Positions 1-13,395 of a stretch of 35,000 nt of DNA are shown one piece after another (the stretch's first letter is position 1; each line of letters begins with the position of its first letter). The notes under the pieces were generated by a model. The model had not been told where the DNA came from. It searched no databases and saw only the letters and a list, made by a program, of their open reading frames with translations. Origin of the DNA: Perkinsus olseni (Eukaryota; Perkinsozoa; Perkinsida; Perkinsidae). The stretch spans positions 1 to 35,000 of the forward strand of contig JABANP010000518.1 of the NCBI GenBank assembly GCA_013115135.1, given 5' to 3'. A program made the position numbers and the translations under genes.

Positions 1-463
1 CCGCAACTGAGGCTATATGTGCATTCGGAGGGGAGGGCATGGAGGAACGTAACAACAAAGATGACGTCAACTGATGTCAGACGACTGATCTGACCAACGG
101 GTGGGGCACAAACTCGAGGACAATTACTGGATGGAAGCGTCGAGCGAAGATTCTCCTCCAAGGGACTTGCAGTGTTTGGGAAAACTGAATTGGAAGTCCT
201 GCATCAGTCCAGAGCAATACTAAGAACAATCGATAAACAATTCTAAACATACAGCTAGAAAAGTCTGTGACCGCTACGAGGAGGAAGAGACGTCTTCATC
301 GACTAACAGGGCTGAGTCAATGACCGAGAAGCCGGCATGGACACCACCCTCAGCGACGTTCCTGAGCGGGGAGAGGAGGATGCCGATGGACAGTCGGAAA
401 TGGAAAACGCGTGGTGAGGGGGGAGTTTTAAATTAGCTGGTGGAATCGGGAAGGGAGAGATCC
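1..463. other. No gene recognised
   Basis: I see no convincing coding exon on either strand here. If the F2 fragment at 464-754 belonged to a complete further copy, its next conserved exons should lie in this stretch on the minus strand, but the diagnostic Ser-Glu-Ala-Ala-Leu-Arg segment of the family is absent. Confidence 0.4.
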
Positions 464-754
464 TTACACATCCTTAGTCCTGAGCATATGCCCACAGGGT
501 TTGTCCATGACGGTATGATTGCCCTTCATAACCAGAGCTGAGTAGATGCCCAACTCTGATACCCCCTCGGAGATGATCTTCGGTACCACTCGAGATGCCT
601 CCCGACTGGCTGGGGTCTGAAGACGAGAATCGTAGTGGGGAGATGAGAGGGATGATGTACTCACATCGATGGCGAGACAGGGCAAGGGGGCGGGCAGCAT
701 CCGCTCCATCAGCACGAACCTGCAAGATGCCCACTTCAGATCAGCTGTCACCAT
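464..754 (-). pseudogene. Fragment of F2 family gene
   Basis: The minus-strand frame ends in a segment reading VVPKIISEGVSELGIYSALV followed by MKGNHTVMDKPCGHMLRT and a stop. This aligns without gaps to an F2 segment at about 3395-3235 (VVSKVVEDTECTVCIFSCLV, then MNGTEVAFDRTAGHVLRT). Exon-intron limits are not clear, and the following family exons were not found to the left, so this is either a truncated paralogue or the first exon of a copy that leaves the window. It lies only 8 bp beyond the stop of the neighbouring F2 copy. No function is known. Confidence 0.45.
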
Positions 755-762
755 CGAGGGTG

Positions 763-3480
763 TTACTGTTTTAGTTCGTCGTTGGAGCTTGTTGTGAGGG
801 CATCGACTAGCTCATCGCCGTACATGTTGTGACCCCCTCCTTCACGTTGGGGCTTCAAAACCTGTTGATGGACAAGTGATGATGATGTCGTCGAGGAGGT
901 CCTCCCTACCCAGGCCGTTGGGTCCTTCAAAGCAGCTGCGACAGTCTCCTTGGCCACCGAGGGATCCACTTGCACCTGCCACTCCATCAACCACTCCCTC
1001 AACCTCTCACGTCACCACGCCAACCACACCCACCGCAAAATGCTCCCTCATCCTCTCAGCCTCCTCCTCGGTCAATCCAAATCGAGTCATCACACTCGGA
1101 TCGCTGTACCAAAGCTGCTGCACTTTTTTAGTGCCTAAGGCAAACCAGTCCAACCAAAACCAGCGATAATCGTACAAAAATGAATCGCTTCGCTCCGCCT
1201 ACCAGTGAGCTGTTGTGGAACCGATGGACACATGACGGCTCTGCTCCTCTCCAAACTCTCACGGAGGGCCCAGTGTGAATCTGCCAACACCAGTCGCCCC
1301 GGCCACCACCGCTGGCCTCATGCCCTCACCATTGAGATACTGGTTCGGTCCGTAACCAGTCCGGAAATAAAAAAGGGCGATTTCCACCATCCGCTCAGGA
1401 TCTATTAATGAGGGTATCAGGACAATCTGCACGACAAAAAGTTGAATCCTCCGACTCCAAGACGATCATCGTCTCACGTGCGTCTGGCTGTCCACAGAAA
1501 GATGATCAGCCAACTCGGTCATGGTCCGCCGTTCAACGTTAATACCGTGATTTCCGAGAAGCACAGACCTGCGATGCGGGTATAAACGGCCGGTGATTTC
1601 GGAATAAATATCACTCTATAAAACGTTGGTCGCATTCGTTGTCCTCTGGGGCGTCCACCACCATGCAGATAGTGCGCGAATGGCGACCGAATCTGCAAAC
1701 ACTCAGATAGGTCACAAAATTCTACGACCGAATCTCACTTCTCATTGTAAGAGCTCACGGCCTCGGCCATAGCGTTTGCAAAGTCCGCGATGGGCTTGTT
1801 CTCTGGTAATTGGGAGGGCTTGAGATCATTGAGGGCCGCAGAAGCAGTCATCCGGTGGAACGTCTGAAAGACACTTGGTAGGGAGCGCACTACGACTAGG
1901 AGTCACCATGGCTGTTCACATCGGATACCATCTTTCCACCAAATCACGCAGAGCATATCCACAGAGCGATTCGCCCCGGTGACTTACCGAGACCTGAGTT
2001 CCCATCCCTGCAAAGCCAGCAGCTATGGTGTTGACTTCAACTTGTAGAAGGCGGTCACCGACTGCGGTGGGGAGATAGTCGTGACGGAGTAGATGACTGA
2101 GAAACGGAGCACGGGATGCTCACACGACGGTGCACTGGATCCATGTAAGACAGACTAGTTCGTGAAAAGTAGGTATGCGCAGCAGGGTTACAGTCTTACG
2201 AAGAGGAGCATTGCGACCAGCATGTCGATTAGAATGTCGAGCACTTCCAGACTTGCAATCGAACGCAAAGGAGCTGCCCGTAGAAGCCCTCCCTCCCTCC
2301 TGCGCGCGGGAGGGAAGTCCGACACAACTCACATTCGTATGTCCTTAGAATGATCTCGGCCACCATCGATGTAGACACGACGACAGATGTCCACCAGCCG
2401 TCTCGTGAAGTCATCAGCCTCCACGACCTGTGACCGAGGGATCCACAGAGAGTTGATGCTATCAATAGAGGGGTGCCTTACTTCCGCCAGACTGTCTACC
2501 AGCCACTGTGGGTCGACGGAGATGTTGTCGACGAGCTTAGCAATGGTGCTGCCCAGCTGCCACGCCGACTCAAACCTGACCATCCATCAACTTAGCCATC
2601 ACTGGAGCGCCCCCACTGAACCTACTGGCGGGCCGGGAAGGGCCTCGGGAGGAGGGCGACAGGCAGGACGGCGCTTCTCAGTGGCCTGGTGTCACTCTCC
2701 GGTATCACCGCAATGCCGAGACCTGATGATAGAGAACGACTCAGTGAACGAACGGTCCAGTTGGTCCTACTGCTCAGCATCGCACCACACCCTCTCAATG
2801 CAGCCTCGCTAGAAGCCATCGCCCTTAGCGATTTTTCATACGACTTCAACGACCACGGCCTCGGCGAGGTGCTCTTCTCTGCTGCTGATGCTGCTACGGT
2901 CACCAATTCCGGCATGGAAGGGGATGTAAAAATTCAGTCAATCAGTTGCAACCTGCCCGACATGCGACCGAATGGCCACGCAAGGCACCCGGGAAAACGC
3001 AACTTCGAGCACTCACAGAAAATCTCGCGTGAAGGGACATTAAGTCCACTAGAACATTCAGTCAAGTCATCGTGTGAACAAAGTCAGCTTAACAGAGACC
3101 GGCATCATTCGACCACACTGTCACTGCCATTCTCAGTGATGTCTCTGGGAGTGAGCAGGGCTGTATCGATCAGAGGCTGCTCGGACAGGCCGTCCCTGGA
3201 TCAATCATGGTCGTGAAGATTCTCAGTCCGATAGGCCCCTCTCACCCGAAGGTCCGCAGTACATGTCCAGCAGTCCTATCGAAGGCCACCTCCGTTCCGT
3301 TCATCACCAGGCAAGAGAATATACACACGGTGCACTCAGTGTCCTCCACGACCTTACTCACAACCCTCCCTTCTTTAGAGCTCACTTCCACCTGAACCGT
3401 CCAACTACTGCCGACGTCATGCTAATGGGTACCGGACGAAGCAATATCACAACCCTGACTCTGCGAGACAGTCTCACATA
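763..3480 (-). CDS. F2 family hypothetical protein, copy A (multi-exon)
   Basis: I do not recognise this protein. It is defined by exon-by-exon similarity to the copy at 3776-6312, in the same order on the minus strand: about 3395-3235; 2880-2770 (YEKSLRAMASSEAALRG); 2569-2485 (FESAWQLGSTIAKLVDN); 2430-2340 (TRRLVDICRRVYIDGG); about 2280-2200, a hydrophobic segment (VLDILIDMLVAMLLF); 2090-1990; 1880-1745 (QLPENKPIADFANAMAEAV); 1390-1210 (DPERMVEIALFY, then SHWALRESLERS); 1140-1060 (VQQLWYSDPSVMTRFGLTEE); and the last exon ending at 763. Introns are short GT-AG, for example a 48-bp one after AMLSS that joins in frame to LGIAVIPESDT. The 5' end is uncertain; an AT-rich spacer beginning near 3540 suggests the gene starts below that. 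The low-complexity C-terminus (TSSTTSSS) is not shared with copy B. Confidence 0.55.
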
Positions 3481-3539
3481 GACACGACGACCAGCCGATC
3501 GCACTCGACAGACCCTAGTGGAGGAGCATCATCCGAGTC

Positions 3540-3775
3540 ACGCTTCATAGACAATTCATAGTATCATCTACTTCTTATATAAACCATTGGTAAAGCATAA
3601 AGATAATTCTAATGCCCTAATATATACATACTGGTATCAGTAATATGAAAAGAGTTTCGATGAGGCTCGTGACAGGAGCTTTCTACGGTGCTTGGTGTCA
3701 TGACTACACCAAGTTCAACATGTTAGAGTCAAAATCGCCATCTACGGAGGAATGAAACTCACGCCCAATCTACGT
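3540..3775. other. AT-rich intergenic spacer between two F2 genes
   Basis: This stretch is richer in A and T than its surroundings (for example 3555-3660, with tatata-like tracts) and has no open frame resembling the family. It separates the stop of copy B (3776) from the presumed start of copy A, so it probably holds the copy A promoter; no specific element can be named. Confidence 0.35.
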
Positions 3776-6312
3776 CTATAGCCGCGCAGGGCATCCCACT
3801 AGGAACCAGTGGTCCGGAGGAGGTATCCTGGAGAACCTGATGAGTCCTGCTTCCAAGGATGATACAGAGAGATGAGCTACTACCGCTAGACACTTCGACA
3901 GGTCTTCCGGGGAATGCTCATCAAACCTCAGCGCAGCCCGAAGACGCTCGTCACCCCGCCACAACAACTGCAACTCCGGCTGTCCTGAACTGACGACGCC
4001 TACCCCCAATCGAAAGCACCACCACTGCGAGGGCCTCACCGAGGAGCTGCAGCGGAATCGACGGGGACGTCACAGCTAGACTCTCCTCTAGCGTACGACG
4101 AACGGTCCAAGCTGCTTCATCTGAGCTCTGCATCTCCTTGCCGTAGGGTCCCTTGGGAATACTACCATCGAAATCGTATCCGGGCGACTCGTAATAGACT
4201 AGGGCAACCTCCACCGTCCTCTTCGGGTCCAGACGGCTCACAAGTCGAACCACCTGACAAGAGAGAGCACCCATCATGGATACTGAGCTGAGCAAATTTG
4301 GATCGCTTATGCCAAGACGCCAGCTATTCTCATGAAAAGCGTCGAACTACCCGCGATTGGTCATCCACTTGCACGTCCCTCTCGAGCTCCTCCACCGTCC
4401 GTCTATGGCAGGCTAGGGCGTGATTCACCAACAGCGCCGCCCTGCCGAATGAAAGCCTGTTCCGACAGTACCACCGCTGTTTCAGCTGTTACTCTATCAG
4501 TCCACTGCCAGCCGCAGTACCACTCTTCGCGATCATCACGATACAGACGTCCCGACTACTCCTGTGGTACCTTTTGCAAGGGAGAGAGGCTGTGCAGCTC
4601 CTCTCACCAGAACGGAGTGGAACCTCGATGAGCGCCGTAATACTACTGCCGGTGATACACGCGCGACTGACAATCTCGAACGATAATATTCCAACAGTCG
4701 CCCGAGCATTCCGATAGTCTCCACTCCTCGACTGACAAAACAATCCGGAGAGGAAGGTCGACCACTGCGTACAACAGACACTAAAGATACCACTCGCAGC
4801 TGTTACGTAATTCCCGTGCACGCGCCGCCACGAAAGGGGAAGGTCCGCCGAATACCTCTCGTTATAGAGCCGGACAGCCTCGGCCATTGCCGTAGCGATC
4901 TCATTGGCCGTCTTATTATCAGGCAGCTCGCACTGACCGACCTTGTTGAGCGCTGATGTCAATGTTGTCATATGATGGAGACACTGCACACAAAAGAGTA
5001 TCTTTTCCCGTCGGACCTCGGTGACATGCCCAACAGTGCTGTCCCTGCTAACTCACAGAGACTCTCTGAGCCGCTGTTGCCAACTCCGGAGTGACGTGGA
5101 CTGCCTTCAACGAGGGAGACGGACCAGAAGGAGCTCCTGGCGAATAGTCTAGCCTCATGAGATGTCTAAGAGGGGAAAGTGTGGTACCAAGCACCAATGC
5201 TACGGCAACTTCGGCTCCCGAACAGATACCAAATAACTCCAACACTCCTGCTACACTTCGCCGCATCAGCATTCCTTCTTTCAACAATTTCCTTGCCTCC
5301 ACCAAAATGATGATATCCCCATTCCTCCCACAGCTAGTATTGCCGGTACTCCAAAAAAAAATCACTACGAATGGCCTTGATACGAGGGGGCCGCCACACG
5401 AACTCCTCCCTCGATGGATATTACAGTCTGATCTGATCCTCATGCCTCTCCCTTCCTTCCAAGTACACTTGTCGCCAGGTATCCACCAATCGTCGGGCAA
5501 GGCTAGGAACCTTACACGAAAGGTCGAAGGCCTCTAGTACACAGATAACCAGCTCACCGTGCTGACTCTTTCTCCAACCCATGCGCTGTCAACGACCGCT
5601 GTATCAATCAAACGCGCCACCACAGCGCTGGCGTGATAGACATAGTTGAACCTGACGACGTTCGGACACTGCCCCAACTCCCTCCATGACCAACCTACTG
5701 CTCTGTTGGGAAAGGCCTTGGCAGGAGGGTCATGGGCATCAGTCCAGTCTTGAAGGGTTCATCATCGCCACCGTCTTGGGATCCATTCAGCCCGAGGCCT
5801 ACAGGAAGTCCAACTACGTAACTGCGTGCGGGACGTTCCGTTGTTATAGACGATAGCATAGTCAATCCCGTGTTACGCTCATCATTCGCGATGAAGGTAG
5901 TACGCTAGTCTATGCTTCAACCTATGGTCGTTCAATGGTCGTCGTTTCCGTACGAAATCGCCGCTGAATACCATTTCGCAATGATTTTGCAAAGTTGCTG
6001 TCGAATCATATAGTTCAGAATAGGAACTCCAATAGAAGGCGAGTGTGTGTTCCCTCAGCTATTACTGCTTAACATGGCCCCATAGTCTCTAAGGGCCGCC
6101 TCGCTGCCAGCCACAGCCCTTAGTGTTCTATCGTAGCCTTGGATAGTGAGCTCCGGGATGATCACCGCTGGACGTATCAACTCACAGGCGTGGACGTCCC
6201 TCGACTGCTCCGAGTCCGCCCTGACTCTGTAGGGACCGTTCATCATCATCAATAACAAGAACTGCAGTAAGCTTGAGGGGCTGTCCGGCCGAACCCCTCG
6301 ATTCAGCTCCAC
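3776..6312 (-). CDS. F2 family hypothetical protein, copy B (multi-exon)
   Basis: Unrecognised protein, paralogous to copy A over its whole length. Conserved exons in order: about 6250-6075 (IPELTIQGYDRTLRAVAGSE, ending AMLSS before a GT donor); 5850-5710 (ending LLPRPFPTEQ); 5670-5570 (FNYVYHASAVVARLID); 5530-5420 (RRLVDTWRQVYLEG); 5330-5050, with a hydrophobic stretch (LELFGICSGAEVAVALVLG); 4990-4800 (DNKTANEIATAMAEAV); 4330-4060 (DPKRTVEVALVYY); and 4030-3776 (LQLLWRGDERLRAALRF). Intron phases match copy A where I checked them (phase 1 after AMLSS, phase 2 after the RPFP exon). The first exon is not resolved; a hydrophobic leader-like stretch lies near 6460-6410 but has no clear in-frame ATG. 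No catalytic motif or known domain is visible. Confidence 0.55.
6090..6260. repeat. About 160-bp segment nearly identical to 9479-9645
   Basis: The stretch beginning gggccgcctcgctgccag and ending near the catcatcatcaataac motif recurs at 9479-9645 with only a few substitutions. It covers an F2 exon (IPELTIQGYDRTLRAVAGSE). Similarity stops abruptly just past the exon, at its 3' side, in the 9.5-kb copy. This is far closer than the rest of the paralogous cluster, implying recent duplication or gene conversion. Confidence 0.8.
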
Positions 6313-6504
6313 TATCCCCGAGCCCTACAACAGAGCAGACACGGTTGGCCATCTCGGACGAGTGGTAAGCATCCACGAGGCAACAGCATGAGCTAGTCCC
6401 TCCGCTCACCCGTGACAAGAAGGTTGAACACAACCAAGGACGACTAGAACATCCAACAACAATCACATCATCAGGTCATTCATGTACACCAGAATGATAG
6501 GCCT

Positions 6505-8526
6505 TCATGAGCCTCCCTTCATCCAAGCCGTATAGACAATACCCACAGCTGCCCTCAGTTGACTTTGCCTCTCACCGAGCTCCCGTGATAGCCTCGTGTC
6601 CTTCACGTCTGCACCAGTCCGGCCGGCTATCGTCTTAGCATACTCCAAGAGCTGCTCCTCGCACGCATCAATGCTACGCCGTTGTCCAACCCGTCGGGTC
6701 TTCTCCTGGAGCTCCCGTATAAAGTTCACGTGCCGGGTCTGTACATCCTCCTGTTGCCAAATACTGACAACAAAAGGACAACGATGAGGCACTGCCCAGA
6801 TCTTCGCTCAGACCCTCAGTCCTTACCGCGAGCCCATGACCTCTATCTCATGAACCCTCAGCTCGTCGAAGCCCTTCGCGCTCAGAGTGATGGTCACTTT
6901 CACGTCTCCGACGTCCTAAGAAATAAAACGCCATCACCCCCCAAGAGAAGCCATAGCCTTACCGCAGTAACGGACGGGCAAAGGAAGAGTTCACGTTTTC
7001 TCTGCTGCTTGTACACTAGGTCGAACACATACCCCCAGAGACAGATGGCCAGCTTGTTAGTCTCGAACTCCCAATAAATAATACTCCGAAACTCCTTCTC
7101 CATGGCCACGATGTGGTTCACCAGGCCTCTCGGTTTCTCCGGAGTTAGATGTTCCTTCTCGAGGTACTGGGCGCCGAACTCATCCTTGAAAGCATGGATT
7201 CGGTGGTACCCCTCGGAACCCAAATACTCGAGCCACGTCCTCAGTGTGGTTGAGGAGTCCCCCGCCCAGTTGTGCGGGATTATTCCAGGCAAGTCAAACA
7301 GGACGTTCAGACGACTGCGGTTCTTGTGGTATTGCCTGATAGAGGTCTGCCTTAGTAGCAGCCACACTTTGTGTTTTTTCAAACTCACTGGCTGTCCCAG
7401 AAAGAGAGGTAATCTACAATGTGCTCGACCGAGCCGCCACGAGTCACCTCCTTGCCGTAGACAACGATGCCACCCTGATGAATTCGGATTTCGAGACGAA
7501 GGCCCCTACTCAGTGCGTACAAAGTCACGTTTCTTATCCTTAGAGCCCAGCGGTGTGGTGTAGACCAGGGAGGCGGTCCCCTGACAACGAGGAATGAGCG
7601 AGAAGCTGGGGTTCCGGCGATTCCTACGGTAACCTGTGCTGCTGATACCGCACTGCGCCCGGCTCTCACTGGAGCTCCCTTTGTCTGACAGGATACGAGT
7701 AAAGAGAATAGCACGGTTGAGCCAGGGGGCTCTTCACCTGGAGAACTCCAACGGCGACGAGAGTCCTGCTCACCTTAGAGGCATCAGCCACATGTTCCTT
7801 GCTGGACCCAGGCGTATGAGCCACCCGAATCCTCGTAACCCCCAGGGTATCACCCTTGCTAGCCCCGGGGCTATCAGGCATCGGAACCCAGCCAGTCCCG
7901 AGGGAAGCACCCCTGCCAGGTCCGAGGGTGGCACCCCTCCTAGCCGGTAGAGTACCGTACATACGGCCACTGCTATCCCCGAGGGTAGCACCCCTGCTAG
8001 TCCCGGGGTTATAAGACAGCCGACTCCCGGTAGGCCCGAGACGATCGCCTCTGCCAGGTCCGAGGGTGGCACCCCTGCCAGGTCCGAGGGTGGCACCCCT
8101 CCTAGCCGGTAGAGTACCATACAGACGGCTACTGCTATCCCCGAGGGTAGCACCCCTGCTAGTCCCGGGGTTATAAGACAGCCGACTCCCGGTAGCCCCG
8201 AGAGTAGCACCCCTGTTGACCCCGAAAGCATAAGACATCGGACCACTATTGACGCCGAGTGTATCAGACGACCGCCCCTTGTTAACCCTGCGGGCAACCG
8301 CTCCCTCAGCTTCGCTGGCCCCGGGGATGTCGTTAACCTGGCCAGGAGAAGGTGAGAAGGCGAGCATATCCCAGATGAAAAGCTAAGCCGTGCTTCTCCT
8401 TACTGTTGCCAAATCCGCCTTTCCAGATTTTTTAGACTTGAACAGGGAGCGCACTTTCTTCCACGTTCCGCTGCCATACACAACTGGCGCCATCAACCCG
8501 ACAGCAACGACGATGAGAGCCCGCAT
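6505..8526 (-). CDS. F3 secreted repeat protein (multi-exon)
   Basis: Unrecognised secreted protein. Exon 1 (8526-8404) encodes a signal peptide (MRALIVVAVGLMAPVVYG) then a basic Lys-Ser stretch. A 66-bp GT-AG intron leads to exon 2 (8337-7774), dominated by about nine Gly-rich repeats with the core SRGATLG. After a 36-bp intron come a short exon and then the conserved body: about 7630-7389 (LEIRIHQGGIVVYGKEV), 7350-7010 (FDLPGIIPHNWAGDSSTTL, KPRGLVNHIVAMEKEFRSII), 6920-6835 (VKVTITLSAKGFDELRVHEI) and 6765-6505 (VNFIRELQEKTRRVG; end VYTAWMKGGS, stop). The phase at 7389/7350 works if AAG is the acceptor (CA|G). Exon limits near 7700-7630 and 7010-6920 are less sure. A broken paralogue lies at 10182-10592. 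The start was chosen because the hydrophobic leader begins exactly there; an upstream in-frame ATG (8583) would bury it. Confidence 0.65.
7898..8215 (-). repeat. Tandem repeat coding for GATLG units in F3
   Basis: A 162-bp unit (54 codons) occurs almost twice: the segment from 7940 recurs from 8102 with few changes. Inside it is a shorter period of about 54 bp (18 residues) with consensus near YxPGTSRGATLG. The period keeps the reading frame, as expected for a repeat expanding under protein-level constraint. Confidence 0.8.
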
Positions 8527-9478
8527 GAAGGGAAAATCGACGGCTTCCGCCACAACTCTGAGCTGGAGGAAATCACGGACCATCGGTTTGATATACGGAA
8601 CTCGAATGTCGCGTTCATCGGTGGGACGCAATCGAAAGCACGAAGAAAGGTCTGCTCATCCACAGTGGAAAGGTTACATCTCGAGCGCAGCGGAGCGAGG
8701 CGCACACCGCCCTCGTCGGAGTCGTTCTCGCCCATACACCTAGTACAGGCTGTAGTACGGCTGAGTGAATTAAGTCCATTGAACGCTACCCTACCATGCA
8801 GTCCTGTCTTCGTCGGAGGCAGCGACTCTCACGACGTTGCAAGGCAGCCCCCATCCCTCAAGGCTTGTATCTGTATCGTTCTACCTTGCAGTCCCTCATA
8901 AACGTAGGCGAGACGAGACAGCGGTAGCGTGCAGCCGTCGAAGCCTCTTGCGCTCGATTCCGCGTCCTTCCACCGAGCCCTTGCAGTGCTGCTGCGGCGC
9001 ACCGAAGTCCCAGCGCTCATGCCAGAGTCTGGCAGCCAGGTATCCTGGATAGAACTGTCGGATTGGCAGCAGGCCCAGGAGTTCGTCACAATTCGACGGT
9101 CAGCAGGTTGGTCTGCTGTTGGAGCCTGCTTTCTGCAGCCTGGCAGTGATGGCTGGACCTTGATACGAGAAGACTTACGGCGAGCTAGCCTGCCAGGAGG
9201 GCCGCTGACGACACTACTCCTATCTGAAAGGATCGCCTCGTGAGTTCAGAACGGGCAGGGCGTTACGAAAGATGGAGGGGGGCTCGGAGACCACATGGTG
9301 GTCAGAAGCATTACACTGAAGGACGCGTTGGTACTGGATGCCCAAATCATAGCTCATCTCCCCTTCACGAGTCGCCAACCACGATGAGTGTGTCGGCATC
9401 AGACCCTTCGGAATACTGGGGATACCGAGGCTGCCATCCAGACCGGTTCGATCTGGTTGAAGCACTTCGACTAGAAGG
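8527..9478. other. No gene recognised
   Basis: Short open frames occur on both strands but none resembles the neighbouring families or a known protein, and I could not chain them with introns. The first part should contain the promoter of the minus-strand F3 gene. The rest is where later exons of the F2 fragment at 9.5-9.75 kb would be expected; I did not find them. Confidence 0.35.
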
Positions 9479-9756
9479 GCCGCCTCGCTGCCAGCCACAG
9501 CCCTTAGTGTTCTATCATAGCCTTGGATGGTGAGCTCTGGGATGATTACTGCTGGACGTACCAACTCACAGGCATGGACGTCCCTCGACTGCTCCGAGTC
9601 CGCCCTGACCCTGTAGGGGCCATCCATCATCATCAATAACTGCGCATTGATGATTATAACATGCCAACGCCCGCGCCGAGGCATCCCAAGACGACCCACG
9701 AGTGGAACCTCCTTCGGATAGCTATTACCTCGATGATTCTCCCATTGCCTAAACAC
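9479..9756 (-). pseudogene. Truncated F2 copy (fragment D)
   Basis: The minus-strand frame contains VRADSEQSRDVHACELVRPA followed by VIIPELTIQGYDRTLRAVAG, nearly identical to copy B (6260-6090), but breaks off after SEAAL where copy B continues to its AMLSS splice donor. None of the downstream F2 exons follows. It sits just downstream of the broken F3 copy at 10.2-10.6 kb, repeating the F3-F2 order of the intact pair. Confidence 0.6.
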
Positions 9757-10181
9757 CCGTTTTCATCTTGAAGGTAGCGTGATTGAGATTACATCCGGTC
9801 AAAGATGGCATGAGGGAAGGTAGCCTGTCAGGAGAGAATCGCTGGAGATGTTAATCCACAGAGTTAAGGAGATGAGTTCGTCCATGCCCCCCGTCACACC
9901 TACACCAGGGTCGGACTGAACTCAACCTGGAACGACTCGGAGAACCAACATCCACCACACCACGGTACCATCATCTATACTGGAAGATGCTGGTGCATCG
10001 TTATCGCTGTCCCAATCTCCGGTAGCACACAATGTGTCTCTCCCGGGTGAAGGAAGCCTATGGCTAAGCTTGAGTGGCGAAGAAAGACAACATTGATCAA
10101 CTTAAATCAGGCTTTCTAAGGCATTCCCTTGCTATCATTTCCAGTGTGGTGTTAACTCAATTGGCAAATCACCAGCGATTT

Positions 10182-10592
10182 TCATTCATACTTCATCCAA
10201 GCATTGTAGATGATCCTCACTGCTTACCTCACCCGACTCTCCCTCACAAAGGGCTCCAGCGACATATTCATAACATTGACGCTTTTACTTCGCTTGCCAT
10301 CTTCCCTAGCGTCCTTGATGGGTTGTTCCTCGAAGCAGATCGCTACACTTTTCGTCCCGCGCAGTACATGCCTGCTGCTCTCCTCCAAATCGCGTATAAA
10401 GTCCACACGTTTGGCATGTATGCTACCCTCTCTCCAAACCCTGACACCGGAAGGCCATCTACCGGGTCAGAGGAGAAGCTTGCGTGCAGAAGCAACTTCT
10501 TCTCGATGGGCCAATAATCTCTATTTCGTGATATTTCACTTTGCCCGAGCCCATCGATCCTAAAGTGATGGATACCTCTCCTTGCCAACATC
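10182..10592 (-). pseudogene. Truncated, frameshifted F3 copy (fragment D)
   Basis: Two terminal F3 exons are recognisable: about 10592-10505 (after repair, ending KVKYHEIEIIG, against ELRVHEIEVMG in the intact gene) and 10447-10182 (VDFIRDLEESSRHV, ending IYNAWMKYE then stop, against IYTAWMKGGS). Relative to the intact gene the first exon has lost one base near 10575, and the GT donor at its end is missing. The signal peptide, repeats and first half of the body are absent; the GMD gene begins about 340 bp away on the other strand. Confidence 0.6.
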
Positions 10593-10929
10593 CTACAGAA
10601 AGGAAGGAACCATACTTCACACCTAAATGAAACGCCTCGCCTCTCTCTGCTATCCATCTCTAGCATACGAGCTCGAGATGCTAGTGAAGCATCTGCGCAT
10701 TCTCCGCCAACGCAGTCTACCCGATGGGCGCGCGCGTAATTTAACGGCGCAGTGACGCTCACCCTGGAAATGCGAGATCGTCTTGAATGAGGACCAGCAA
10801 TGGTCGGGCCAGGCTCTTATCCCGACAGCCCCTCCCCCGGACCATGAGGCTCAGCGGGGTCAACTCTCCGCACTGCGAAGATTCTTATCAAGTGAGCGAA
10901 TCTTGACGACCTCCAGCTACTTTCCCTCC

Positions 10930-13114
<2,185 letters not shown>

Positions 13115-13395
13115 AGGCCCCTTGTCAACCCTCGATTGTAACGTATCTTCAGTTCACACATTTCACAGAAGGGGAACGTTTAGCATTATTATTAGCAGTG
13201 TCTCCTGATGGAGAGCATCCACACTCAAGTGCAAGAAGATGGTAGTATCCTTGGTATATACCAACGACAATATAGTCGTGGAATTCGACGTATGACATTA
13301 CGCTGCCTTTGAGCTGTCAATTCAACGACGTGGTCGGGAGGGTGGGAATCGATGATTGGTCACAGTTGAGGTCTTGAGAGTTTCGTTTTTTTGAA

